Shown here in pieces: positions 1-10,810 of a stretch of DNA of 64,000 nucleotides. Position 1 is the stretch's first letter. Every line of letters begins with the position of its first letter. The stretch is taken from NCBI RefSeq assembly GCF_008831285.2, contig NC_045140.1:23144131-23208130 (forward strand), written 5' to 3'. Source of the stretch: Nymphaea colorata. Its lineage: Eukaryota > Streptophyta > Magnoliopsida > Nymphaeales > Nymphaeaceae. The notes below the pieces were generated by a model. It was given only the letters and a program-made list of their open reading frames with translations, had not been told where the DNA came from and did no database searches. Both the position numbers and the translations under genes were made by a program.

Positions 1-123
1 ACCAAATAGATGTCACGAGCAAGAAGAAAGGCAAGTCCGGTTCGCTTCTTATTCATAAAATCATACTACATGATCACAACCAAACTCATCAATGCCAAGG
101 AGCATACCGAAAACAGAAGAGAA

Positions 124-1173
124 CTATTTCGCATCTTCTCCTAATTTCATGTTGTTGAGCCTCTCAAGCACCAAAATCAGAGACTGGGTACCCAAATCCC
201 CTTCTCCATGGGCCTTTAACGACAAGTAGAGCTGGTGAGCGAGAGCCAGGCCAGGCAGAGAAAGTCCCATCCTCTCACATTCTCTCAGACAGATTCCCAA
301 GTCCTTCACGAAATGGTTCACGAAGAACCCCGCCTCGAAATCCCTCTTCAGGATCCTCTTCGCATAGAGATCCAGGCTCTTCGAGCCCGCTGCCCCGCCA
401 GCAATCGCATCAAGGTAGAGGGCAACGTCTAACCCAGCCTTGTGGGCGTACAGCATCCCCTCCACCAGCCCCACCATCGTCGTTGCAATGGTAATCTGAT
501 TCCCCAATTTGGCGAACTGCCCCAATCCCGGCCCACCCATGTAGTTCACCTTCCCCATGCAGCTCCAGAGCGGCGTCATTCGTCGCACCACCGCCTCATC
601 CCCGCCGGCGAATATGGCCAGCGTCCCCGATCTCGCTCCCCGGTCGCCGCCGGACACCGGAGCGTCAACCGAAGAGCAGCCGATGGCGGAGGCTGCGGAG
701 GCCACTTCACGGGCCAGGGATGGGTCGCTGGTGGTCATGTCGACGACAACGCCCCCGGGGCGGAGGGAGCGGAGGACGCCAGAGGCGCCAAGAATGACCT
801 CGCGGACGTCGGCGGGATAGCCGACGATGGTGAAGACGACGTCGGAGCGGGCGGCGACGGCTAGCGGGGAGTCGGCAAGGGAGGCCCCGGCGTCGACGAG
901 GGACTGGGCCTTTGAGGGGGTGCGGTTGAAGACGGTGACGGAGAAGCCAGCGGACAAAAGGTGGCCGCACATGGAGCGGCCCATGACACCCGTGCCTATC
1001 CAACCGATCTTGGTGGTCGACGGGTTGATTGGGGTCGGCTCGGCCATGGTGGCAGAGGAGGAGGTGGAGGAGGAGCAGAGGCGAGCAACAGCGGGCAGAA
1101 GAAGGGCTGACGAGAAGAAGGACTTCCTGCAATGGTTGAGTAGCAAACAGGTGGAGAGCCCGCTAGGGCGCAT
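124..1173 (-). CDS. 3-hydroxyisobutyrate dehydrogenase-like protein, probably mitochondrial
   Basis: Intronless ORF of 349 aa. It belongs to the beta-hydroxyacid dehydrogenase family, NAD(P)-dependent enzymes that oxidise 3-hydroxy acids or reduce the semialdehydes. The Rossmann glycine motif GWIGTGVMG lies at residues 57-65, followed by FNRT (82-85), an Arg/Thr pattern usual for NADP binding. The substrate loop DAPVSGG is at 170-176 and the catalytic Lys is K222 in AKLGNQ. The all-helical C-terminal domain follows. Length fits the plant HIBADH-like 1/2/3 group rather than the true valine-pathway enzyme; the motif FTIVGYP (114-120) also points there (established family knowledge, not a search). 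The first ~42 residues are rich in Ser, Leu, Arg and Cys and look like a mitochondrial transit peptide. An in-frame Met43 (MAEPTPIN) could give a shorter, cytosolic form. The exact substrate is not determinable. Confidence 0.9.
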   Translation of the reverse strand: MRPSGLSTCLLLNHCRKSFFSSALLLPAVARLCSSSTSSSATMAEPTPINPSTTKIGWIGTGVMGRSMCGHLLSAGFSVTVFNRTPSKAQSLVDAGASLADSPLAVAARSDVVFTIVGYPADVREVILGASGVLRSLRPGGVVVDMTTSDPSLAREVASAASAIGCSSVDAPVSGGDRGARSGTLAIFAGGDEAVVRRMTPLWSCMGKVNYMGGPGLGQFAKLGNQITIATTMVGLVEGMLYAHKAGLDVALYLDAIAGGAAGSKSLDLYAKRILKRDFEAGFFVNHFVKDLGICLRECERMGLSLPGLALAHQLYLSLKAHGEGDLGTQSLILVLERLNNMKLGEDAK

Positions 1174-1928
1174 CAGCGGGACAAGGCAGGTGATGAGGAC
1201 GAGGATGAGCCTTGAGCGCTGAACCTCAGGTGTTTATGGTCCACAAATGGATGCTTTGTCCGGATCGACTTTGTCCAGGCCAAGTCCGTCTTCGTCCAAC
1301 ACCCTCTCCAACTCGGTGGCTGACAACGTCATACGAAAATTCCAGGGCCTTTGTCACGTTACAACGTCTATGGAAAAACGGTGTGAAACAACATTAAAGT
1401 TGAGAATCTGACTGATACTGGCATTCAGATTGCTGCCTGCAATCCTGCATCAGATCTGGATCTGAGCCCCAAACGAAATCAGGAATCTGGTAAGAATCAG
1501 AATCCCGGCGCATGCAAGTTAAACACTAAACAAGTTGTGTTGAGTTCCAATTTTGGAACTAGTCAGGTCAGAACACAACTACGTCAAACTTGGTACATCA
1601 CAGATTCTACATGAAGCCGGCCGGATGTCTGGAACAGCATTTCTTTGCTAATCGTAACTCTCAATTAGAAATTTCAAAGAAACTTGAAGCGAACAGACCT
1701 GCGGACCTGTGATCTACCTTAACATTTACAACTTCAGAGCTAAAGATAATGCATGTGCTATCCTGTAGAACCACTTGAACTCCTCATGCCTCGTCAGCCG
1801 TTTGAAGTGGAGCCTAAACAGGCATATTGGACTTCCAGGCACCCTCCCTTGAATTGGTAACACAGCCCGGCACCATCTTCCCGAAAGTACATGCATAGAT
1901 GAAATTGCGGGAAACATGATAGAATGAG
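1174..1928. other. Intergenic, no gene seen
   Basis: Holds the promoter side of the dehydrogenase gene and the 3' side of the PPR gene. Open frames here are short and show no recognisable domain. Confidence 0.6.
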
Positions 1929-4418
1929 CTATGATGCAGATAAGCTTCCTCTAGATAGCATATCTAAGTCTTCCATATGCTCTGATAAAGTTTTAAGGAC
2001 AGCAGATATTGACACATACTGCAAATGAGACGCATCTCCCACAAAGAAGACAGTGGTTTCACCAAAAACCTCCACTGAGCTCCATCCGGGTCTCTTTCTC
2101 AGTCTTCTGTTCTTCATCATCTCCCTAACTTGCAGTTCTTCTTCAATTCTTCCAGCGGAACCATACAAGTTTGACATCAAAACGTAATAGCCATCATTCT
2201 CGGGGTCTAACTTTAGAATTTCCTCCGCCACTCGCTCTGCTAAATCAATGTTGTTGTGAAGTTTACATGCACCCAGTAAAGATCCCCATACAGCACCATC
2301 AGGAGCACACTTCATGGACTGGATAAGATCAAAAGCTTCACAAAGGTTCCCAGCACGACCAAGTAAGTCGACCATACAAGCATAGTGTTTAACAGTTGGC
2401 AAAACAGATAAACTTTCCATCAATCTAAAATAGTACTTCCCTTCCGAGATCATGCCAGCATGACCGCATGCAGATAAAATTGCAAGGAAAGTGACACTGT
2501 TTGGCTTAATGCCAAGATCCCACATTTCAGATAATAATAGAAATGCACTTTCAGCATACCCATGCATTCCATACCCAGAAATCATGACATTCCAGGAGAT
2601 AACATCTTTACAAGGCGTCAGATCAAACAGCTCCCTGGCAGTCTTGAGCTTGCCACACTTTGCATACATATCGATCAGAGCAGTCTGCAGAGGTTCATGA
2701 AATTCAAATCCCATTTTCTTTAGTAGACCATGTATCCATTCTCCAAGATCTAGCGCTGCAATCTCCGAACAAGCTGGAAACACGCTCATGAAGGTTATCA
2801 AATTTGGCTTCAGATTTTCAAATTGCATCAATGCAAACATATTGATTGCATACATACTGTCTCCAAGGCCAGAGTAAGCAGAAATCATGATATTCCACGA
2901 GACTATGTCCTTATCCATCATCTGGAAAAACTGATAAGCAGTGTTTAGATCACCACACTTCGAATACATGTCAACAAGCATGTTCCCCAGCCTAGTTGCT
3001 TCAACCATATATCTTTTGATTGCATAGCAATGAATGCACCTGCCTTCACTCAAAGCTTCTATTTGTGAACATGCAGAAAGCAGAACAACTAAACAATCTG
3101 AGTCAGGTTTCAGTCCTACATACTGCATTTCTCTAAACAACTCCATCGACTCCAAATGCAAGCCTTTTGAGACATACCCACGAATCATACATTTCCAAGA
3201 TTCATGATTTTGCTGAGGTGCTTTTCTGAAAATTTGATATGCAGCTTCCAAATTATCAAACTCACAATACATGGACACCAAGGAATTACAAAGCAAAGTT
3301 TCACCTTCGACGCCTAGTCTGATAATCAGTCCATGCAAGGCCATGCCCTGGCATATGCTTTGACAACGGACTATCAAACAACTGATGACAATTCCATCTG
3401 GCCTGATACCTGAAATCTGCATTTCCTGGAAAAGCTGCATGCATCCGGCCTCATACTCGTTCCTTGAATAACTTCCAACAATTGCAGTCCAAGAAAAGAG
3501 ATCCTTTTCGGCCAACTCATCAAAGGCATACTTTGCCTCCTCCATAGTTCCACACTTAGAGTACATTGACAAAAGAGAAGACTGAACAGAAGAGAGACAA
3601 CCAATTCCACTCTTCACCAGAAAACCATGCAAGCACTTCCCACTGGGAACTGCCTCCAAATTCGTGCATGCCAGGAGACCTCCCTCGACGGTTCTGACAT
3701 TAGGCTTCGCTCCGTCAGATAGCATCAGTCTGAAACAGTCCAAACCCATTATATCATCTCCATTCTCAACATAACCCACAATCAACACGGTCCAAGCAAC
3801 AACATCTCTAGCAGACATTTCGTCGAACAAATGTCGGGTACAGTACGTTGTTCCGCATTTCGCATACGAGTACATGAAAGAAGAGCAAATTGCAAGATTA
3901 TTACCCATAACTCCCAATCTGAAGGCAATACCATGCAAAATTTTGGCCTCCTGCAAAGCACATAGCTCTGCACAGGAGGTAACGACCATGGGGAAAGTGA
4001 AATGGTCCAAAGAGACACCAGAAAGGCGCATCTCGTAATAGTATTGGAGGGCTTTCTCAAACAGGCCACTAGAGAAATAGGCCTTAATGATGGAGTTCCA
4101 TAAGAAGGTATCTCGTTCAGGTATTCCGTCGAACAGTTTGGTAGCAACATCTGTGCCATTGAAGTCGGAGTAGACAGCGATGAGCTTGGCCGTCAAGAAG
4201 GCATTGCTCGAATGGCCGGTGGCGACGATTCTGCAGTGAGCCCGAAGGAGAGAAGGAAGGTCGTGGACGGTGTTCAAGAGGGCGAAGAGGCCTGTGGATG
4301 GAGGGGTCGTTGGTGTGGTGCAGCGACGCAATTGTTGCAGAGAGGAGAATATCCGTTGGTAAGTGCTGGTTCGCGGAGAGTGCATGTGGCTCTCATGCTC
4401 GGAAAATTGGTTTGCCAA
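1929..4418 (-). CDS. Pentatricopeptide repeat protein, PLS class with E-type C-terminus
   Basis: Intronless ORF of 829 aa, typical of plant PPR genes. From about residue 65 to 690 it is a run of 31-36 residue P, L and S repeats, with hallmark strings such as SLLSMYSKCG, ALIDMYAKCGKL and KDVISWNVMISGYGMHG. It ends with an E/E+-like region (PGWSSVEVFGETTVFFVGDASH) and has no DYW domain. Family members bind organellar RNA sequence-specifically and act in C-to-U editing or RNA maturation; E-class members need a DYW partner in trans. The N-terminus (MANQFSEHESHMHSPRTS) has a second Met at residue 12 that would start a more basic leader, so the start is uncertain. It resembles the At4g39952 type from memory only. 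The frame is fully intact, unlike the PPR gene at 57.6-59.4 kb. Confidence 0.92.
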   Translation of the reverse strand: MANQFSEHESHMHSPRTSTYQRIFSSLQQLRRCTTPTTPPSTGLFALLNTVHDLPSLLRAHCRIVATGHSSNAFLTAKLIAVYSDFNGTDVATKLFDGIPERDTFLWNSIIKAYFSSGLFEKALQYYYEMRLSGVSLDHFTFPMVVTSCAELCALQEAKILHGIAFRLGVMGNNLAICSSFMYSYAKCGTTYCTRHLFDEMSARDVVAWTVLIVGYVENGDDIMGLDCFRLMLSDGAKPNVRTVEGGLLACTNLEAVPSGKCLHGFLVKSGIGCLSSVQSSLLSMYSKCGTMEEAKYAFDELAEKDLFSWTAIVGSYSRNEYEAGCMQLFQEMQISGIRPDGIVISCLIVRCQSICQGMALHGLIIRLGVEGETLLCNSLVSMYCEFDNLEAAYQIFRKAPQQNHESWKCMIRGYVSKGLHLESMELFREMQYVGLKPDSDCLVVLLSACSQIEALSEGRCIHCYAIKRYMVEATRLGNMLVDMYSKCGDLNTAYQFFQMMDKDIVSWNIMISAYSGLGDSMYAINMFALMQFENLKPNLITFMSVFPACSEIAALDLGEWIHGLLKKMGFEFHEPLQTALIDMYAKCGKLKTARELFDLTPCKDVISWNVMISGYGMHGYAESAFLLLSEMWDLGIKPNSVTFLAILSACGHAGMISEGKYYFRLMESLSVLPTVKHYACMVDLLGRAGNLCEAFDLIQSMKCAPDGAVWGSLLGACKLHNNIDLAERVAEEILKLDPENDGYYVLMSNLYGSAGRIEEELQVREMMKNRRLRKRPGWSSVEVFGETTVFFVGDASHLQYVSISAVLKTLSEHMEDLDMLSRGSLSAS

Positions 4419-5697
4419 ACACGCACAACCTTATGGACGAGTGACCACCCTTTCCCACGTTCGGTTAAGTGGGAAAATATGATAGGAAAACTCGCGCACA
4501 CCAAGTGCCAAACCTATGCGATTCCAAACGCCACTAGGAAAACGTAACCTTTCACCTTTCAGAAAGGCATGAAAATTGCAATTCTCCAAAAGAATATTAT
4601 TAAAGCGATTCAATCCCTGTAGATCTTCACTAGTTGTGAGGCAAAACGAAGAAGAAATCTCATGCTCACATTATCCCAAAAAAAGAAAACTTTTCGAGTA
4701 AAAACTATATACATGAAGGCTGAATATTCAATAGCAATAGCCGTGGATCAATTATTAGCTGCCTGAACGACTCCGGAGACCCCAAAATTTTATGGAAAAA
4801 ATCTCATATTTTTGGTGTCTGGATGCCCAAGTAGTACCTTTCTCATGTATATTTGTCTTTTCGATTGAGATTTCATCAGGTGCATGTCCAAGACAAAAGG
4901 GTCCCGGATGCATCAATGACTTGATAGGCTGAATCACCCCGGCAATTCTTTACTTGATCATTTGCATGCTCTTGTGTTGCTTCAAGAAGTTGAGTCGTCA
5001 AGCTACTGAGCATTTTTGAATGAGAACTTGGTTGCAGGACTACAAGATTATCTTCTCAAAAGAAAAAAAAAAAACTGTTTATCCATCTTGTTTGGAGTCT
5101 TTTCACTTTTTTTTTTTTTTGTCTATACAAAAAAAATTCTTTTTCCTATCCAAATGAAAGCATTTTTGTCCTTAACCGTAATAGCGCATAAAATTTTGGT
5201 GCACCAGAACAACGTATATAACCAAGTTAGGACATTTATGTGTACATAGTGGAGCTTGCTAGTTATCAGGCCAAGATTAATATATATGCTCACAGTGGTA
5301 AGCAGCCACCGATGTTATCTGGTTGGCGTTACACAAACAAACTTTTCAATATGTAACTTTAGCAAACATTACTAATGCTGTATTTCCTATCGCTAAATCA
5401 GGTGGTTCATCTCAAAACCGTTCTCAAAGCAAGTAGCTGAATCCAAATTAGGCTCCAGTGAGTAGTTAATACATCATTCATATTGATATCTAGAAATGTG
5501 GACGGAGATCATACCAAAGGGTTATAGCTATGTGATTTGGAAGACAACATAATCTAATGGCGATAATTTTCTTAGTTTGTCTGCTTTAATTAAGGAGACG
5601 AGCTTATGAATTGCATTGTCACCGCCCACTAGATGCATGAGATCATATCGTGAATGATCAAACGTCCCACATCTAGACCACACTGCAAAACTTGCAC

Positions 5698-5862
5698 AAC
5701 ACTTCTGCGCTGCCACAGCTACACCGACACTTGATGCAGTATAAGTGCCATCTTATCCCGGATTCTCAACACTTCTGCGCTGGCACAACTACACCGACAC
5801 TTGATGCAATATAAGTGCCATCTTATCCCGGATTCTCAACACTTCTGCGCTTCCACAACTAA
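5698..5862. repeat. Tandem duplication, 70-bp unit, about 2.4 copies
   Basis: The string acttctgcgct recurs at 5701, 5771 and 5841. The first two units are almost identical, both containing ataagtgccatcttatcccg. The third is cut off after about 25 bp. Confidence 0.9.
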
Positions 5863-6340
5863 AATTTGATGCCATTCTCTTCCACTTGAATTGTGAAGTG
5901 ATGTCAGCCACTAACGATAAGCTGGCAAAGTATTTTTTTTTTCTCTCTCTCTCTCTTCTGAGATTTCAGTGGGTCTCTAGCTAGTTGAGGCTTAGGCCTG
6001 TAGTTGGCCATGTTCGGCGCACTGAATTGAGGCAGGTTTTGGGACCCAAGCTGCAGGTTGCACATAGTAAGCAGATTTCTGGTATGACTACTGAGAGAAC
6101 CCGAGGGGAAAGAAAATCTTCCTGCCGGTTTATATGGTGCAATTCTGATCAGGCTTGAAACTCAATCAGTATGAATGCTTGGTGATGTTTCACGTGATCA
6201 CTAAAACTAAGAGAGTGATATCCCTACAGACTTTGGTAGCTCCTGATCAATTATATTGGTGATCATTATACTGCTCGCTGCTGCCTGAGGAATCCATCAA
6301 CTAAAATGATTTCTAGAAATCGGATCCTGCAATTATCATA

Positions 6341-6392
6341 GAGACAGAGAGAGGGAGAGAGATCTAGAGAGAGGAGAGCGAGAGAGAGAGAG
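6341..6392. repeat. GA-rich microsatellite
   Basis: Imperfect (GA)n with GAGG and GATCTA interruptions, on the downstream side of the DUF3511 gene. Confidence 0.8.
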
Positions 6393-6547
6393 TATTTACA
6401 TAGATGTTAATGTCTGTACTGAATACATATTGGATTAACAGCTTTCTTGGCAAGCCATATAAGAAAGAAGGACCTCTAGCTTTGGCAACCCTTGTAGCTA
6501 AGATAGGACCCAGAAAAGAAAAAAAGGAAAGAAAAGAAAGAAGAAAC

Positions 6548-6993
6548 TCAAAATCCGTATCTGATCTCCGAGTACTTGCCCTTGATCCACCTCAAACTGC
6601 TCTTCACAGAAGACTTGATCTTACCTTCCACTGCATAAGCCTTATAGGAAGCAACCCTCCTCTTCCTCTTCATCTCGGGGTCGCCGGCCGCCGAGAACTG
6701 GTCCTTGTTGTCGGGCCCGTTGAAGCTGTAAGAGTTTGATCTGTTTTCGTAGCCAAAACTCCCCGAGAAGGAAGAGTACTCAGGGAATGACTGCACTTCT
6801 CCATCACTGTAATCTGCCAACTTCAAGCCCAAAGCAAACCCCTCGTGTAGAGATGAAGAAACTTGTTATCACAGCATGCTTTTAAATGAAGCATTCATGG
6901 CTTTGGAAAATGACTACCACTCACAGACAGCACCACTGAAGACCCACATGCGATGTTGGGGACATCTCCACTGATACTGTAATCTGGGCCCAT
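6548..6993 (-). CDS. DUF3511 domain protein, proposed two-exon model
   Basis: The conserved part (6548-6841) encodes a C-terminal DUF3511 domain: DPEMKRKRRVASYKAYAVEG, then KIKSSVKSSLRWIKGKYSEIRYGF up to the stop. This plant-specific family is about 100-120 aa and has no established biochemical role. The 3' frame has no ATG before an upstream TAA, so a first exon is needed. I propose exon 1 at 6925-6993 (ATG at 6993, beginning MGPDYSISGDVP), an 83-bp intron 6842-6924 with donor GTGAGT and acceptor CACGAG, both phase 0, giving 120 aa. The domain assignment is secure; the first exon is inference. The domain is rich in Lys and Arg near the end, and the N-terminal half is Ser/Tyr/Gly-rich low-complexity sequence. 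Confidence 0.75.
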
Positions 6994-9480
6994 GTCTAGT
7001 GGAAAAAATGTCACAGCCACGTGAATATGGGCCCCCGTTTCATTATAATATTGTGAAACCCACACTGCCTATGGTTTGGCTCGTGATGGGCCTATGACAA
7101 GAAGCTGTAGGCGACTTGCTGATCCGCACCTAACTACCCATCTCCAAGTATGGTGTATTTTTACTACAAATCAACGAAGAAATTCGATGTTTCCAGACAA
7201 CAAGTGACTATCAAACAATAAACACAGTCGAGACACTCTTTATGATCATAAATTGACATTATTTAGCCGTTTATGCTAGTGGTACTTGTGAACATGTCAT
7301 ATCCTGCTAACAAGTCTTCTCCATTAGTCGGGGGAGTTCTTATAATCCATGCAGGTCTTCTTACGATCAATGAGGACTGAAACCGGGTTTATCTAGAGAG
7401 CTCACTTGGAACAAGCTGGGGCCGGAGTCCGGAAAGATTGAGTATAATACTTGGCATCTAGACATTAATGCCTACTGTTGGAGTAAATAATTTGCGTCAC
7501 CAGTGGGTAGGCCACCAAGGTTAGGAGCCGACATATCCCCCCTTTTCATGATGCTCTGAACAGGCTAATGGGCACCATCCATTGCTAGACCCTACTAGTT
7601 GAGATGATGGGAATCCCACTTTCAGCAGATGATCATGCGTTTCTGCACAAGATTTCAAGATTAAAAGCGTGAATGCATTAGGTGGGGGCCGTGAAATTGG
7701 CTTTTGTCTCTTCACATGACTCGACTGCCAAATTTTCCGCAGTAACCGCGTGGTTGGTGATGCTGAAAATTTGGATTAACGAGTCAGCAGCTTGCTTTCT
7801 GTGCAGAGAAGCCCCAACACCATGTGGAAAAAGCATGGAGCCAAAGCGAATGTCGTCGGCCTTTCATCATTGGACATGGAGCTCATTGATCACTGATAGG
7901 TTTTTTATTCTGCTTAATGGTGGAAGGAAGGCTGATGCCAAGTGATTGAGCAAGAATTTATCTATCCCGATGTGTGTGTGAGAGGGAGAGAGAGAGAATA
8001 TTAACACCCTGAATGTCTGCTCTCAACCAGACAATTTACGGCAGTTGGCAAATGAAAGGCATGGCGTGCTCCTCTTGATGGTGGCCGGAAAGAGGCATGA
8101 CATGCACATGTAACCGGCATCAATCAAGGGGAGAATGAAAGGTGGACAAAGGAAAGCAGCACATATATCAAGGCACATGGGTTTCCATTAACGCTCTCGA
8201 TCGAGATTAAAACAGGGAGGAGAACTAGCTTCCTGATCGCTAATTTCTCTCAAAACACTGGAAAAATATGAACATATTATGAGATCTTTGCGTTTTCGCC
8301 AAGCATAACAAGGAATATAACTCCGTAAAGAACGCATTGGAAAGGAGCCATGGCTGCCTTGATGGGTCATCGTTCGATTTTCATCATCAGAACTACTTTT
8401 TTTGGATGACAAAGTTGAGCTTTTTCCCTTCAAAATGGAAATGGCCCATAAAGTTTGCTACTCCAGTCAAAGTTTGGTAGTTTCTTTCTCAGCCTAATTT
8501 CTAGAAAAACTTCTTCCCTTCAAATATAAGTGAGGCCTAAAGGATCAAGCCATCTTTAGCCATGATGAATTGATATGTGATTGTGGTAATGATTTAGGAG
8601 ACATATATCTACACTACCATAAGTATCATCATTAAATTAGTAATATTTGGTAGGGACACATGCCACCCATGGCTTCTCTCTCTCTTTCTCTTCAAAACTA
8701 GCAGTAAGGTCGATCGGCTACTTTTGAAGACGACAGAAATTCAGCAATGTCAGGAGCCCTTCTTGTTCATTAACAGGATCTACAGCCACTGCTCTTGTTT
8801 TGCTATGAAAAGGAATCTTTAGCAGAAGCACCGCTCATGGGGTTTCCTTTCGGATTGGTGAGCTCCCTGCACCATACCTTCCAAGTATGACAATCTAAAA
8901 AGAAATTTGTCCAGAATGGTAGGGCATATGAGGATTGAGTACTGATTTGAAAGCTAAAAGTTAACCAAAAATTTACAAATCCATGCAGTCAGCTTCATAA
9001 TTCGCTACCAAGATGTGGTAATCAAGTGCATATCTAAGGGAAAATTTTTAAATTAATAAAAAAAAACAAAAAGGAAGACAAGACTTATCACTAGATGTGT
9101 TGTAAAGCTGCCTCAGTGTACTCCATGAAAGGACCGATCGAAAAAGAAAAAGGATAGATTTGAAAAAGCAAGACGCTCCGCAAAGTGGAGCGCCCACAGA
9201 GACCCTCATGACGCTTAACCGCTTACTTTCCACATTATGCACATTAAAATGAATATTTCAAATAGCAGGTGTCACTTCAGGCATTTAACATATAGCGTCT
9301 CCTTACACAGAAAGCAATATACTTTGGTCATTCGCTTTCTAATTAATTAATTCATACGATTCTTGGGCATCCTTTGTCATCCTTTGTCATGAACCATAGT
9401 ATCTGGACACGCAAGGGCAAGACCAAAAAGGACACCATTAAAAAAAAAAGTTAGATGGTCTACGGAAAATGGCTTTACGG
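6994..9480. other. Intergenic, no gene seen
   Basis: AT-rich with short GA runs (near 7975) and CT runs (near 8675). Open frames are all under 90 codons and show no domain. Confidence 0.55.
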
Positions 9481-10810
9481 CTCAAGCTTGGTTGGATGAC
9501 CGGGGGAAGGGCATCTTGTTGTTCAAAGTCCCTTTTTCTAAGTTCTATATCTTAGAGGCCATGTACAAATTTAAAGACTGCCATTCAACATGACTTTGAT
9601 GCTAACCGCTTGGCTATGGTATTCTACCCCATCTCAACCTTATCCTCCTTTCTCAATCTCTCAAGACTCCTGGTAATGAAAGGACTTAGATTAAAAAAAC
9701 TTACCTTGGCAGCTTGTTTGGGAGGACGTCAGAAAGAAAGGAAACTATCTTATTGGAAAAAGGCTATTTGGAATGTTGTTCTTCCCCCAAGGGCCCAGTG
9801 GTACTCCTACATCACCAGCAAAGAAAAGTTGAGCACTATGGACAACCTCCATGAGGGTTTCATTTGCCGAATAGAGGCACTCTCTGCTTGTCTCATGAAA
9901 AGTCTATCAATCACCTGTTCTTTGTTTGTCCGGTCACTAATGGCCTTTGGCAGCTCATCCTCACTAAATTTCCCAAATCATATCGGGCTTTCAGGTCATT
10001 CCCACAAGGTATCCAGTTGTGGATAGCCTCATCTTTCAAGAGGGGATGGCTGAGCCGGTGCTGGCAACTAACGATCTGGAAAGTTTGGGCATAGAGAAAC
10101 TTAATAGTCTTTGAAGACCGCCCTATTTGTCCACAACAGAATATTGACAAAATCTGGAAAGAATGCTGCTTGATTTACCAATCCTTCAATTGGCCACCAG
10201 ATCAGAGAAGTGATATATCTCTTTAAGTGAAAACAAATTTCCTTTTCGGTTTAAATCTCCTCAAAGTAGATTATGAGATTCTAATCCAAATAGCTACTTT
10301 AAAAGTGGATGACTCCGTTAAGGTTGGGGGCGTTGATATCTATCAAAAGGCAGATTCAACACAAGGAAGCACTTCCAAGTTTCATGTTCACGTTCTACTC
10401 CCAACCTCTATTCCATGAAACTTGTTGCTTGGAACATGTACTGCCCATGTTGCTGATGGAGGGGCAGAGTTTGCAGGTTCTTTCTAAGAACATGCAGTGG
10501 ATTAAAGTCATTTGACAGGTGATTCACGATCAAACCCAACTACAACTGGGTTTCCAAAACATACGCAGGCTGAAGTCACGCCTCAAGTTTTGCTGTCGTA
10601 ACCCATCTAAGGAGTTGGGTATCATTTTGTCTAACTCCTTGCAATCTAATGTTCTCCTTCATTTGGACCCCTCCTCTAGTGGATGAAATTGAACTCGTCA
10701 CTTAGCCCTTTTCTATAAGTGACACTTTTGTGTTCTTTTTGTGTGCATTTCTTCCACTCTTTTGTATATTTTCTTCATAGTTCTTCAATAAAAAGGTCGG
10801 GGGTCTTCCC
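9480..10810 (+). mobile_element. Decayed LINE (non-LTR retrotransposon) 3' fragment
   Basis: Translation of 9740-10110 gives the C-terminal zinc-binding region of a plant LINE reverse transcriptase (zf-RVT type): YWKKAIWNVVLPPRAQW, then after one frameshift near 9866 PNRGTLCLSHEKS and INHLFFVCPVTNGLW, then IWKVWA, a stop, and RNLIVFED. Spacing of Cys and His and the trailing W..RN..F motif fit the family. Downstream, MKLVAWN at about 10418 resembles the start of a LINE endonuclease domain, so the region may be a patchwork of fragments. It is interrupted by stops and not functional. The 3' boundary near 10810 is a guess from a polyadenylation-like aataaaa followed by a GC-rich hairpin. Confidence 0.65.

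Larger units (their letters stand above)
4419..6547. other. Intergenic, no gene seen
   Basis: AT-rich sequence with poly-A and poly-T runs near 5060-5130, a 70-bp tandem duplication near 5.7-5.9 kb and a GA-rich tract near 6.35 kb. Short open frames here have no recognisable content. Confidence 0.6.

Noticed and set aside
442-1222. Long plus-strand open frames opposite the dehydrogenase gene
   Set aside because: They are antisense shadows of a GC-rich coding sequence, with low-complexity Arg/Gly/Ala translation and no domain.
5698-5862. CRISPR-like spaced repeats here and at 56.6 kb
   Set aside because: Units are directly adjoining, without unique spacers, in a plant nuclear context.
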